DNA of 14,100 nt from JBCCSZ01 sp039199225 (GCA_039199225.1 JBCCSZ010000210.1:1-14100); one strand, 5' to 3'. Shown: positions 1 to 7,540, counted from the stretch's first letter. Notes: a model not told the origin generated them from the sequence alone. Numbers and translations are program-made.

Positions 1-1
1 A

Positions 2-154
2 AATGAAAATTTCACCAAAATCTTATTGCAGATTTTACACTCGGCCACTCCTGGCAACGAAAAACGCATCGAAAGACTTATCCAGCGCATCAATGGCAAA
101 ACATCGATTGCAGATAAACAATGGTTGATCAATAAATTGGAAGAATTGAGATAG
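2..154 (+). CDS. 3' end of an unidentified gene (partial)
   Basis: A reading frame is open from the left edge and closes with TAG at 152-154, giving about 50 residues of a C-terminus. The piece is hydrophilic and helical-looking, with many Lys, Arg, Glu and Ile/Leu residues, and ends in a predicted helix (INKLEELR). No membrane segment or recognisable motif is present. It converges on the DUF2853 gene 93 bp away. I do not recognise the family. It could be a chance open frame, but amino-acid use looks protein-like and a real gene must end somewhere left of the convergent DUF2853 gene. Confidence 0.4.
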   Translation, partial: NENFTKILLQILHSATPGNEKRIERLIQRINGKTSIADKQWLINKLEELR

Positions 155-165
155 CGAAAGGAGGA

Positions 166-225
166 GCTTACAGTACACCATCAAACCATTGTAGAGAGAC
201 AATGAGCAGACCATGCACTGTAAGC
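166..225. terminator. nested imperfect dyad, possible bidirectional terminator
   Basis: An outer perfect 9-bp inverted repeat (GCTTACAGT at 166-174, ACTGTAAGC at 217-225) and an inner 6-bp one (CATTGT at 187-192, ACAATG at 199-204, loop AGAGAG) share exactly the same centre, 195.5. The two 12-nt stretches between the stems pair only in part. It lies between two converging genes, where a shared terminator would be expected. There is no T-tract directly after the stem on either strand, so termination is only an inference; a regulatory RNA fold or chance are alternatives. Confidence 0.3.
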
Positions 226-247
226 AAAAAATCTTTAGGATAGGCGC

Positions 248-586
248 TTACTGGTACATCGCCTCTTTTCCGAATTTCTTCACCAAGCAGGCGTAAAAAA
301 CTGCGCGGAACTTGTTTCTATTGGAGGAACCCAATTGTTCGCAAACTTCTTTGATCGCAGCATCCAGCTCAGGGCTGTCTTCCATTCCCAACTTCTTGAT
401 CAAAAAGTTGCTTTTCACACGAGCCAATTCTTCATTGTCTGAGCAAGAAACTCTGGAAGAATCTTCATTGTAAATCAACGGCCCCAAAGATTTCGTTACA
501 GCATCCAATAGATTGGCATCGATGCCCAATCCCAGTTTTTCGGCCTCTGCTCTATACAGTGCCATTTTGTCATCTAACTGACTCAT
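248..586 (-). CDS. DUF2853 family protein
   Basis: This 112-residue cytoplasmic protein has no signal peptide or membrane segment. It matches the DUF2853 (PF11015) pattern along its whole length: a helical N-terminus, LGPLIYNEDSSRVS near residues 34-47, a conserved block around residues 57-66 ending in NFLIKKLG, a Pro-Glu-Leu-Asp-Ala-Ala-Ile stretch near 72-78, and SNRNKFRAVFYACLVKKFGKE near the end. Length is normal for the family, whose biochemical role is not known to me; no catalytic residues stand out. The ATG at 584-586 is the natural start, with a -7 promoter element 44 nt upstream. The gene appears monocistronic, converging on the partial gene to its left and diverging from the N-acetyltransferase to its right. 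Confidence 0.88.
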   Translation of the reverse strand: MSQLDDKMALYRAEAEKLGLGIDANLLDAVTKSLGPLIYNEDSSRVSCSDNEELARVKSNFLIKKLGMEDSPELDAAIKEVCEQLGSSNRNKFRAVFYACLVKKFGKEAMYQ

Positions 587-629
587 AGTTTTGTTATTTT
601 GATTGGTGTCTTGAATAGAATAATGCGAC

Positions 630-637
630 CAAATATA
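630..637 (-). promoter_or_regulatory. -7 promoter element (TATATTTG) for the DUF2853 gene
   Basis: On the - strand this reads TATATTTG, a full match to the Bacteroidota -7 consensus TAnnTTTG, 44 nt before the DUF2853 start codon. A -33-like TTG lies upstream but at about 15 nt spacing, shorter than usual, so the -33 box is weak. Confidence 0.5.
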
Positions 638-780
638 ATCAAAAAATTAAGGCAAGCATATTGTAAGGACATATTTAGACTTTTTTGGTTGTCAAACAGT
701 TAGAAGGCACTTGGATCATCAAAACCTAATGCTACCTCAGCGCGTTTATTCAATTGTTTAGACTTTTTATACCATTCATA

Positions 781-788
781 TAAGTTTG
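781..788 (+). promoter_or_regulatory. -7 promoter element (TAAGTTTG) for the N-acetyltransferase gene
   Basis: TAAGTTTG matches TAnnTTTG. A TTTA at 757-760, one base off a -33 TTTG, lies 20 nt upstream. The predicted 5' leader to the ATG at 873 is about 80 nt. The rest of the 587-872 divergent gap shows no open frame or structure I can support. Confidence 0.4.
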
Positions 789-872
789 CAAAAATAGGCT
801 CGCCAAACTGAGCAGCTTCCAGAAGTATCGAACCACAAGGTGTATCCCTTCAGCTAAAACCATTTTATACAG

Positions 873-1631
873 ATGAACCATGGCCAATACCTAGAAAGAA
901 TCGGATTTCAAGGCAATCTAGCGCCCTCTTTGGACCTTCTAAAAAAATTGCAGCGAACCCACCTGATGCATGTTCCCTTTGAAAATCTCGACATCCACCG
1001 TGGACAACCCATTGTATTAGACAGCGACAAAATTTTTGAAAAAGTCGTCCACCACCGAAGGGGTGGCTTTTGCTACGAACTCAATGGACTGTTTTTCCAC
1101 TTGTTGGCCACCCTCGGTTTTCAACTCAAAAGGGTTGCCGCTCAAGTCTATGTAGAAGAAAAAGGCTATGGCCTGCCCTTCGATCATTTGGCCCTACTCG
1201 TCAAGATCGATGAATGCGAATACCTCACAGACGTCGGATTTGGCACCTTTACCCTAGGTCCGCTCAAATTACAACTCGGCCTCGAACAGCAAGATGAGCT
1301 GGGCAAATTTGTCATCCGGCAACACGAAGACGGCCAACTGCGGGTCGATCAAATATCAGAGGGACGTTCTGTTCCCCAGTACATTTTCACCACCACAGCA
1401 CAGCCTTTCGAGGCGTTTGCGGAAATGTGCCACTATCACCAACACAGTCCGGATTCCCATTTCACCCAGAAAAGGTTGATCAGCTTACCCAATGCCAATG
1501 GCCGGGTGACCCTGACGGGCAATGAACTAAAGATTCGGGAAGGCGAGCAAGTCCATCAGTCGACTTTGGAAGATGAAGCAGCTGTCGAAGCAGCACTTTG
1601 GCAGTACTTTAGGGTCAAGTTGCGCTCTTAG
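873..1631 (+). CDS. nat: arylamine N-acetyltransferase
   Basis: NAT-family enzyme (PF00797, 252 aa) that moves an acetyl or acyl group from a CoA thioester to arylamines, arylhydroxylamines or hydrazines by a ping-pong mechanism through a cysteine. The complete Cys-His-Asp triad is visible: Cys67 in RRGGFCYELNG, His105 in FDHLALLV, Asp120 in YLTDVGFG. The N-terminal helical part carries the conserved HVPFENLD segment at residues 33-40, and the chain length is usual for prokaryotic NATs. It is cytoplasmic, with no signal. It stands alone on the + strand; its TAG overlaps the stop of the convergent flavoprotein gene. Physiological substrate cannot be told from sequence: bacterial homologues range from xenobiotic detoxification to amide synthases in biosynthetic clusters, and nothing nearby suggests such a cluster. 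Confidence 0.93.
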   Translation: MNHGQYLERIGFQGNLAPSLDLLKKLQRTHLMHVPFENLDIHRGQPIVLDSDKIFEKVVHHRRGGFCYELNGLFFHLLATLGFQLKRVAAQVYVEEKGYGLPFDHLALLVKIDECEYLTDVGFGTFTLGPLKLQLGLEQQDELGKFVIRQHEDGQLRVDQISEGRSVPQYIFTTTAQPFEAFAEMCHYHQHSPDSHFTQKRLISLPNANGRVTLTGNELKIREGEQVHQSTLEDEAAVEAALWQYFRVKLRS

Positions 1632-2836
1632 GCTTGTGATATGCCAGCCGCTACCAGGAAAGCACCTGTCCAAGCCGCTTGAAAATTGAATCCGCCCGTG
1701 ACGGCATCGATGTTTAGCACTTCACCTGCCAGGTGTAAATTGGGATAACGCCGGGTCGAAAAGTCGGAAAAGTCAATTTCTTTTAGGTCCACGCCTCCGG
1801 CCGTCACAAATTCCTCTTTGAAGCGATTTTGCCCCTTGATGCTAAAAGTAGCCTTCTTCAGGGCCTCAGCCATCTGCTCAATGGTTCGGTTGGAGACAGA
1901 AGCCCACTTTTGTTGTACATCGATGGCAGCCTCCTGTAATAGCGTCGCACACAAGCGCCTTGGCAAGTTCAACACCTGGTGATTGCCGACAAGCTTTTTG
2001 CCCGCTGCATCGCGCAAACGACGCAAATCTTTTATGGACATTTCAGGACAGAAATCCACAACCAAGTCCGCCCGATAGTTGCATTGGTAGAAAAATCGAG
2101 CGCCCCAGGCTGAAAGCTTCAAGACCGCTGGCCCGCTGAGTCCCTTGTGGGTAATCAACAGTGGACCTTCGCTTTCGAGGCCAGCATCAGGAATGCAAAC
2201 CTTGGCTCGGGGCAAGCTGATACCTGCCAGCCCTTGCAAGCGCGGATCAGAGATTTGGAAGGTAAATAGGGATGGTACGGGCGATACGATGGCTAAATCC
2301 AACTTCTCCAACATCTGCCAGACTTGTTTGCTGCTGCCCGTAGCTACCAGCACCTTATCGGCGCGCAGGGAGTCGGCTTTGAGCAAATCCACCCAAAAGC
2401 CTTCGGCGCCTCCTTGGATCGGCCGGATGTTGGTCACCTTCGATCGCTTGCGCAACTCGACCTTTCCCCTGTAGGTAGCGCGCATCAGGCAATCGATGAT
2501 CGTCTTCGAATGGTCGGTGGTCGGAAACATGCGGCCGTCTTCCTCCGTCTTTAGTCGCACCCCTCTTTGAGCATACCATTCAACCGTTTGCTCCGGCCCA
2601 AAGGCATAAAAAGGCCCTAGTAGTTCTTTGCCTCCCCTAGGATAATACTCAACCAACGCTTCCGGGTCGAAGCAGGCATGCGTGACATTGCAGCGGCCAC
2701 CACCCGAAATGCGCACTTTTTGCAACACATCCTTGGCTTGTTCGAGTATAACAATTTCCAGAGAAGGATCGAAATGAACCGCATTGGCTGCAAAAAAGAA
2801 AGCAGCAGCGCCTCCACCTATGACAACAATTTTCAT
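1628..2836 (-). CDS. BaiN/HI0933-family FAD-dependent oxidoreductase
   Basis: This 402-residue flavoprotein has an N-terminal Rossmann FAD site (IGGGAAAFFFAANA, residues 6-19; the last glycine of GxGxxG is Ala, which is tolerated), the family signature KVRISGGGRCNVTH at 40-53, GRMFPTTDHSKT near 101-112, and the C-terminal FAD-closing motif LHLAGEVLNIDAVTGGFNFQ. These match the HI0933/TIGR00275 group, which includes clostridial BaiN, an enzyme of bile-acid 7-dehydroxylation; most members, including bacterial housekeeping ones, have no proven substrate, so the bile-acid role should not be carried over. It is the last gene of a - strand cluster, 15 nt after the tryptophan dioxygenase stop. Its TAA overlaps the stop of the convergent NAT gene. 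Substrate unknown; family assignment firm. Confidence 0.92.
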   Translation of the reverse strand: MKIVVIGGGAAAFFFAANAVHFDPSLEIVILEQAKDVLQKVRISGGGRCNVTHACFDPEALVEYYPRGGKELLGPFYAFGPEQTVEWYAQRGVRLKTEEDGRMFPTTDHSKTIIDCLMRATYRGKVELRKRSKVTNIRPIQGGAEGFWVDLLKADSLRADKVLVATGSSKQVWQMLEKLDLAIVSPVPSLFTFQISDPRLQGLAGISLPRAKVCIPDAGLESEGPLLITHKGLSGPAVLKLSAWGARFFYQCNYRADLVVDFCPEMSIKDLRRLRDAAGKKLVGNHQVLNLPRRLCATLLQEAAIDVQQKWASVSNRTIEQMAEALKKATFSIKGQNRFKEEFVTAGGVDLKEIDFSDFSTRRYPNLHLAGEVLNIDAVTGGFNFQAAWTGAFLVAAGISQA

Positions 2837-2851
2837 AAAGCTATTGGATAC

Positions 2852-3784
2852 CTAAAATTTTACCTTCTTGCCCCATTCGTCTAGTTCCGCTGTTGTCCAC
2901 AATTCTGGATAGAAAATAATGCGTTGTTCTTTTGGCGGCAGGTACTTTTGCCAATTTGTTCCGCCGGTCGCCTCAATATGGTCGGGCTTGTTATCCAGGT
3001 GGCGAACAGCAGAGCGGTAGTGAGAAAGGGGCCAGCGTACGTTGGTGTTAAAATCGTGTTGCTTGAGCAAATCCACCAACTCCTGATCCACAGCCTTGCC
3101 CAGGCGCATGTAGCACTGCCAGAGATTGTTCTCCCGAGCTTTGTCTGCCGTTCGAATGAACTGATTGGCGTATTTCTGCTCGAATTGGCGAAGGGTCAAC
3201 GTCTTTTTGCCCGTAGCTAGCTCGGTGGCTCCAGAACGCCAATACAAGACCTTGTACAGCTCTGCAGATTCATCAGCCGGCTTGCTTACGGATCGCTTGC
3301 TGTGGTGAACCAAACGGTACATATCCGTACTGACGATTTCGATGGTACGGTATTGGGCCGATTGAAAGCCACTAGCGGGTAGCAAAGACATTCGAAAGCG
3401 CAAAAATTCCTTCTTATCCATCCCATCCACCATAATATCAAAGGATTTGATGAGCTGCTCAAAGTAGCAGTTGACTCTTTTTATTTGTCGTTTGAACAGG
3501 TCGAGGGTCAAGGCTTCTTGTAGACGAACTTGCTCAATAGCTTGAAGAATCAACTTGAAGTAAAGCTCTGTGATTTGGTGGTAAGTAATGAAAATGTACT
3601 CATCGGGAAAGGGAGTCTTTGGCGTTTGCAAGCTCAAGAGTGTATCCAGGTGGATGTATTCCCAGTAGGTTAAATAATCTGCATAGAGGAGGCCATCCAG
3701 GTAGGATTGCATGTTTTGCCCCATAGCTGCATATTTATCTTCGAGCCTTTCCAGGCGATCGAGCATATCATGTGTCAGTTCCAT
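2852..3784 (-). CDS. kynA: tryptophan 2,3-dioxygenase
   Basis: Haem enzyme that opens the indole ring of L-tryptophan with O2 to N-formylkynurenine, the first step of the kynurenine route (tryptophan breakdown or NAD synthesis). Family landmarks in order: YLTYWEYIHLDTLLSLQ (37-53), FITYHQITELYFK with His69 at the active-site histidine position, FRMSLLPASGFQSAQYR with Arg131 as probable carboxylate-binding Arg, haem-ligand candidate His255 in SHYRSAVR, and the substrate-loop T273-G-G before NWQKYLP. The chain is 310 aa, a normal length, but four residues longer between His255 and the TGG than the Xanthomonas-type enzyme as I remember it. No other kynurenine gene is in the window. It sits 25 nt after crcB and 15 nt before the flavoprotein gene, so it is probably co-transcribed with them. 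Confidence 0.9.
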   Translation of the reverse strand: MELTHDMLDRLERLEDKYAAMGQNMQSYLDGLLYADYLTYWEYIHLDTLLSLQTPKTPFPDEYIFITYHQITELYFKLILQAIEQVRLQEALTLDLFKRQIKRVNCYFEQLIKSFDIMVDGMDKKEFLRFRMSLLPASGFQSAQYRTIEIVSTDMYRLVHHSKRSVSKPADESAELYKVLYWRSGATELATGKKTLTLRQFEQKYANQFIRTADKARENNLWQCYMRLGKAVDQELVDLLKQHDFNTNVRWPLSHYRSAVRHLDNKPDHIEATGGTNWQKYLPPKEQRIIFYPELWTTAELDEWGKKVKF

Positions 3785-3809
3785 TGGCGAGCTATTATTG
3801 GCAGTCTTT

Positions 3810-4166
3810 TTAGGCTGCTATTTTCATTCCCAAATATATACAAATTAAGCCAACCAACAGACTACCCAATACATTGAGTAATGCGATTCCCCAATGCCCA
3901 GATTGTAGCAATTGGAAGGTTTCCATCGAAAAAGTAGAAAACGTACTAAAGCCACCACAAAAACCTGTCATCAGGAGCAGGCGATGGCTCGCATGAAGTT
4001 CTGTGCGAAGGTGTATGGCCACTAGCCAGCCAAGGATCAGGCAACTAAGGGCATTGGCTATAAAGGTTCCAAGTGGAAACAATTGTGAGTGGTCGCTCCA
4101 TCGAGCAATTTGGTAACGACACATACTGCCGAGGCCGCCACCGAGAAAAATCCAAAAGAAGGCCAT
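3810..4166 (-). CDS. crcB: CrcB/Fluc fluoride channel
   Basis: A 118-residue inner-membrane protein with four hydrophobic segments that exports toxic fluoride as a dual-topology homodimer (known for the Fluc family). Hallmarks are present: GGGLGSMCRY at 9-18, GTFIANAL with conserved Asn38, GFCGG at 68-72 (central Na+ site region) and the FSTFSTFS phenylalanine box at 73-80. Length is standard and only one copy is seen, consistent with a homodimer rather than the paired heterodimer type. The ATG at 4164-4166 shares its A with the upstream TGA (TGATG), implying translational coupling to the sugar-phosphate transferase. No fluoride riboswitch can lie directly in front, because the upstream sequence is coding. 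Confidence 0.95.
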   Translation of the reverse strand: MAFFWIFLGGGLGSMCRYQIARWSDHSQLFPLGTFIANALSCLILGWLVAIHLRTELHASHRLLLMTGFCGGFSTFSTFSMETFQLLQSGHWGIALLNVLGSLLVGLICIYLGMKIAA

Positions 4167-5239
4167 CAGGAAGAAGTGGCGTTTCTGAGCTTTTTGTGGT
4201 GTACAGAATAATACAACAACGAGCTAAGCCCAATAGCCAGTACGATGATCAATGCAAGAAGTGCTGCCGAACCAATGTGCTGTAAGGAGAAGACCAGGCC
4301 GATAAACAGGATATTAACCAGTACCAGAATACCTGTTGCCTGCATGTGGGTAAGGCCCAAATCAATCAACAGATGATGAATGTGAGACCGATCTGGATAA
4401 AAGGGAGATTTCCCCTTGAGAATACGCAAGGTAAATACGCGCAAAGTATCAAATAAAGGCAGGATCAGGATGCCAAATGCCACCGCTGGCACGTTGGCCA
4501 ACACATATCGGTGGGCTGGTTGTCCCGTTTCAATCTGCCCATTGAGTTCAACAAACTGGATCACCAAGATGGAGCAAATCAGACCGATGAGCAAGGCACC
4601 TGTGTCACCCATGAATATTTTAGCTGGCGTAAAATTGTATTTCAAGAAAGCGATAATCGCACCTGCTGTCGAAAAGGCAACCATAGCCAACTCAATGTGG
4701 TCGGTCATAAAAAACCAACTACCAAGGGTCAAAGTAATCAAAGTTCCAATGCTACCGGAAAGACCATTGATGCCATCGATGAGGTTAAAGGCATTGATGA
4801 TGACCAAAATGGTGAAAATGGTCAACAAAATACTGATGGGCTCGGGAAGCTGTCCAATGTTAAAAATGCCATATAAACTGGTTAGCTTGATATTGGAACG
4901 GAAAACAAGAATGCTTGCAGCGAGTATTTCACCAACGAGTTTTTTCCAAGGTGACATAGGTAATATATCGTCCTTGGCTCCGATGAGGAAAATGATGATG
5001 AAAGCACAGAGGATGTATTGAAGGTCGCCGAAGTAATTGAAAGGCGTCCACAAAATGATAGAGAAGATAACACCTGCAAATATCGCAATGCCCCCTAGGG
5101 AAGGAGTAGCTTGATGATGAGATCGGCGCTCACCCGGTTCATCACACAAATTCTTCTTTTTAGCTATGTTGATGATCGACGGGATGGCAAAGTACGTTAG
5201 CGCAAAGGCTGTCAGGAAACTCAGGATAATGTCATACAT
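4166..5239 (-). CDS. WecA/TagO/MraY-family undecaprenyl-phosphate sugar-1-phosphate transferase
   Basis: Polytopic membrane enzyme of 357 aa with about ten or eleven hydrophobic segments. It transfers a sugar-1-phosphate, usually GlcNAc-1-P, from a UDP-sugar to undecaprenyl phosphate, which starts a lipid-linked surface glycan. Motifs in order: TPSLGGIAIF (45-54), Asp90-Asp91 in AKDDILPMSPWKK, NAFNLIDGINGLSG (149-162), FLKYNFTPAKIFMGDTGALL (198-217, Asn202, Asp212), and DRSHIHHLLIDLGL (283-296), the HIHH loop typical of WecA-type rather than true MraY enzymes. Housekeeping mraY normally lies in the dcw cluster; no cell-wall gene is near here. No glycosyltransferase genes flank it, so the glycan it starts is unknown. 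It heads the - strand cluster, with a -7 promoter element 54 nt upstream. Confidence 0.92.
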   Translation of the reverse strand: MYDIILSFLTAFALTYFAIPSIINIAKKKNLCDEPGERRSHHQATPSLGGIAIFAGVIFSIILWTPFNYFGDLQYILCAFIIIFLIGAKDDILPMSPWKKLVGEILAASILVFRSNIKLTSLYGIFNIGQLPEPISILLTIFTILVIINAFNLIDGINGLSGSIGTLITLTLGSWFFMTDHIELAMVAFSTAGAIIAFLKYNFTPAKIFMGDTGALLIGLICSILVIQFVELNGQIETGQPAHRYVLANVPAVAFGILILPLFDTLRVFTLRILKGKSPFYPDRSHIHHLLIDLGLTHMQATGILVLVNILFIGLVFSLQHIGSAALLALIIVLAIGLSSLLYYSVHHKKLRNATSS

Positions 5240-5292
5240 GACCTTCCTACTTTTTGGGTGTCTTTTATAAATTTAGAACTATCGGTCATTCA

Positions 5293-5300
5293 CAAAGGTA
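5293..5300 (-). promoter_or_regulatory. -7 promoter element (TACCTTTG) for the sugar-phosphate transferase cluster
   Basis: Read on the - strand, TACCTTTG fits TAnnTTTG and lies 54 nt before the ATG of the first gene in the four-gene cluster. No good -33 TTTG is seen at 19-21 nt spacing. Internal promoters within the cluster cannot be excluded. Confidence 0.4.
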
Positions 5301-5367
5301 TACAATATATGCTACATATACGGTACACCACTTAGAAGTAACACAAAATTTACGTTGTCTTACACAT

Positions 5368-5389
5368 CTTTGACGAATGCCAGTCAAAG
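5368..5389. promoter_or_regulatory. 7-bp inverted repeat upstream of the transferase cluster
   Basis: CTTTGAC (5368-5374) and GTCAAAG (5383-5389) form a perfect 7-bp dyad with an 8-nt spacer. It lies about 70 bp on the upstream side of the -7 element of the transferase cluster and 67 bp past the oligoendopeptidase stop. It may be an operator half-site pair or a hairpin ending the peptidase transcript; no T-tract follows, which weakens the terminator reading. Confidence 0.25.
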
Positions 5390-5455
5390 CAAACGCAGGT
5401 ATTAATGACCTAATATATAATGCCTTTAGTTTGCAAAACTTGTACCACTAAATCA

Positions 5456-7186
5456 TCAAAACATTCGATCGTCCACACTATCCAACCAACTTTGAATACC
5501 TTGAACATTGGACTCTAAGCAGCCATTATCAAAAGGTGATTGAAGTCCTGCCAAAGAAACAAGTTGCAAAAACGATAGGCTTCCTCCTGCTTTACAAAGG
5601 CGCAAATAATCCGACCAGGCTTTGTCATTGTCTTGCCGACTTTTATTCCAAAATTGGAAAGCACAAATCTGAGCAAGCGCATAGTCGATATAGTAGAAGG
5701 GTACGCTAAATATATGACTTTGTTGCAACCAAAAGCGGCCAGATTGCAAGAATTCATTGCCATTGTAATCTTTGTAAGGCATGTACTTTTGCTCTATGTT
5801 GCGCCAGGCTTGATTGCGTTCGGCGGCAGTGGCATCGGGATTTTCATAGGCAAAGTGCTGAAACTCATCCACAGCAGCTCCATAAGGGAGAAATCGCAAC
5901 GCGCCATCCATGTGCGAAAAGCGAAACTTCTCGGTCTCCTCCTCAAAGAATAAGTGCATCCAAGGCCAGGTAAAAAACTCCATGCTCATCGAGTGAATCT
6001 CACAAGCCTCATAAGTAGGCCAGGCATACTCCTTGAGTTTGACATCGCGGCTGGAATATACCTGAAAGGCATGCCCAGCTTCATGGGTCAAGACATTGAT
6101 GTCGCCACTGGTCCCGTTGAAGTTGGAGAAGATGAAAGGCGCCTGCTGGTTGGGGATGAAGGTGCAGTAGCCACCGGTGGCCTTACCCTCCTTATTGACA
6201 AGGTCCATCAACTCATTGTCGGACATGAAGTCGAAGAAGGTCTTCGTCTCTTCCGACAAATCAGCATACATCTGGCGGGCGTTTTCAACGATCCACTTTG
6301 GCTCACCCTTTGGCTTGGGGTTGCCAGAGGTGAATTTAAAGGCCAGATCATAAAACTTCATGTTGTCCAATCCCAGGCGCTTGCGCTGCCGTTCAGTCAG
6401 ATTGTTGACCAGTGGCACGATGTGCTCGATCACTTGCTGGCGAAAACGGGCGACATCTGCTGCATTGTAATCAGAGCGCAGCAGGCGGTCGTAGCCCAGT
6501 TCCACGAAATTGTTATAGCCCAATTTTCGGGCGATTCGGTGCCGAACCTTCACCAGTTGGTCGTACAATTGCTCGAAGGCTTCCGAGTGTTCTTCGAAAA
6601 AGCGCCAGTGGGCCTCTTGAGAAGCCTTGCGAACCCGGCGGTCTTTGCCGGATTCCAGCGGTACCAGGGCTGTCAGATTGTACGTTTTGCCTTCAAACTC
6701 AATTTGAGCACCAGCCTTCAGCTTGACATACTCGCTGACCAAGCGATTTTCCTCCTGAAGATCCTCCATGATATCCTCCGAAAAAGTTTTCAGGTTCAAT
6801 TCAGCGATGACAAAAAGCTGCTTGCCCCATTTGGCTTCCAGCTCCTTGCGGAAGGGAGAATCCATCAATGCACCATAGTAGGAATGCACCATCGATTCGA
6901 ACATTGGATTGTTCTGATCGAAGAAAGTTTTCTCGTTCTCATAGAATTCGTCACGCGTATCTATGGTGTGCCGAACGTGACAAATATTAAACATTGAAGA
7001 AAATTCAACTCTCAATGCATTTATCTGTTCAATAATTGAATGCTGGCGTTCTACGCTTGAAGAGTGGCGAAATTCGTCGACGAGTGTCTCGAATTTTTTT
7101 CGATAAACCTCCATAGAAGGCCGACGGTAATCGAACTCGTCGAATTTCATTTGGGGAGTACTCAAAGTTTCCGGCTTAGAAAGCAT
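5456..7186 (-). CDS. M3 family oligoendopeptidase (PepF-like)
   Basis: Cytoplasmic zinc metallopeptidase of 576 aa that cuts short peptides. The zinc site is H368-E-A-G-H372 in THEAGHAFQVY, and Glu396 in YEACEIHSM, 24 residues on, is the expected third ligand. The C-terminal PFYYIDYALAQ is the conserved Tyr-rich substrate-binding segment of M3B enzymes. The N-terminal 350 residues are the all-helical lobe. Length is normal. Two starts are possible: ATG at 7184-7186, or an in-frame ATG at 7148-7150 (residue 13, MKFDEFDYRRP), which resembles where relatives begin. A TAnnTTT-like TACCTTTA at 7205-7198 would leave only a few nucleotides of leader for the first start and about 45 for the second. 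No signal peptide. It appears to be a single gene transcribed away from the reductase. Confidence 0.92.
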   Translation of the reverse strand: MLSKPETLSTPQMKFDEFDYRRPSMEVYRKKFETLVDEFRHSSSVERQHSIIEQINALRVEFSSMFNICHVRHTIDTRDEFYENEKTFFDQNNPMFESMVHSYYGALMDSPFRKELEAKWGKQLFVIAELNLKTFSEDIMEDLQEENRLVSEYVKLKAGAQIEFEGKTYNLTALVPLESGKDRRVRKASQEAHWRFFEEHSEAFEQLYDQLVKVRHRIARKLGYNNFVELGYDRLLRSDYNAADVARFRQQVIEHIVPLVNNLTERQRKRLGLDNMKFYDLAFKFTSGNPKPKGEPKWIVENARQMYADLSEETKTFFDFMSDNELMDLVNKEGKATGGYCTFIPNQQAPFIFSNFNGTSGDINVLTHEAGHAFQVYSSRDVKLKEYAWPTYEACEIHSMSMEFFTWPWMHLFFEEETEKFRFSHMDGALRFLPYGAAVDEFQHFAYENPDATAAERNQAWRNIEQKYMPYKDYNGNEFLQSGRFWLQQSHIFSVPFYYIDYALAQICAFQFWNKSRQDNDKAWSDYLRLCKAGGSLSFLQLVSLAGLQSPFDNGCLESNVQGIQSWLDSVDDRMF

Positions 7187-7540
7187 GTGTCTGGCGTTTA
7201 AAGGTAACCTATCAATTGCGAGGAGGAACGGTACAATATAAACATCACTACGTACTTACTGTTTTATGGTGAATGTCATTTCATCTGCTTTGTCCTCCGA
7301 TTAATCGCAAATTGACTTAAGAATATACAACGACAAGCCATGGGGCTGAGTTGCAAGTATAACGATTGTTTTTTCGGACTGTAACTTCTTCAGGTTTAAA
7401 CTCTACTTATGCGATTGTTTTGTATGTTCGTGTCCAGCCATTACAAGCTGTCGGCGAGCGGAAGGGATTCTTCCAAATCTCATTAGCAGCTAGAATCATA
7501 TAATTGAACCAATACACTGTAACATTTAGTATAAAAAAAC
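7187..7540. other. 354-bp divergent intergenic region without a gene
   Basis: This separates the oligoendopeptidase (-) from the reductase (+). I see no plausible open frame, tRNA or riboswitch. What is visible: an imperfect - strand -7 box (TACCTTTA, 7205-7198); an exact 10-bp direct repeat CGATTGTTTT at 7363-7372 and 7412-7421, 49 bp apart, the second copy overlapping TTGTTTTG, one base off a + strand -7 box; and a small GGAAG/CTTCC hairpin at 7460-7474. None is strong on its own. Confidence 0.4.

Noticed and set aside
157..163. AAGGAGG, a perfect Shine-Dalgarno-like sequence
   Set aside because: No ATG, GTG or TTG with a following open frame lies at a usable distance; the nearest TTG is followed at once by a stop. 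Genes in this window do not show such sites.
1628..2836. bile-acid 7-dehydroxylation role for the BaiN-like protein
   Set aside because: None of the other bai genes is present, and the family is widespread in bacteria with no link to bile acids.
4166..4260. fluoride (crcB-type) riboswitch in front of crcB
   Set aside because: The sequence just upstream is the coding end of the transferase gene with an overlapping stop and start, and no pseudoknot-like motif stands out.
4416..5021. 201-codon + strand open frame opposite the sugar-phosphate transferase
   Set aside because: The antisense frame is a shadow of a hydrophobic membrane-protein gene whose family motifs are all on the - strand.
5954..6997. 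347-codon + strand open frame opposite the oligoendopeptidase
   Set aside because: It lies wholly antisense to a gene with an intact zinc site and family motifs; its length reflects the codon use of the real gene on the other strand.
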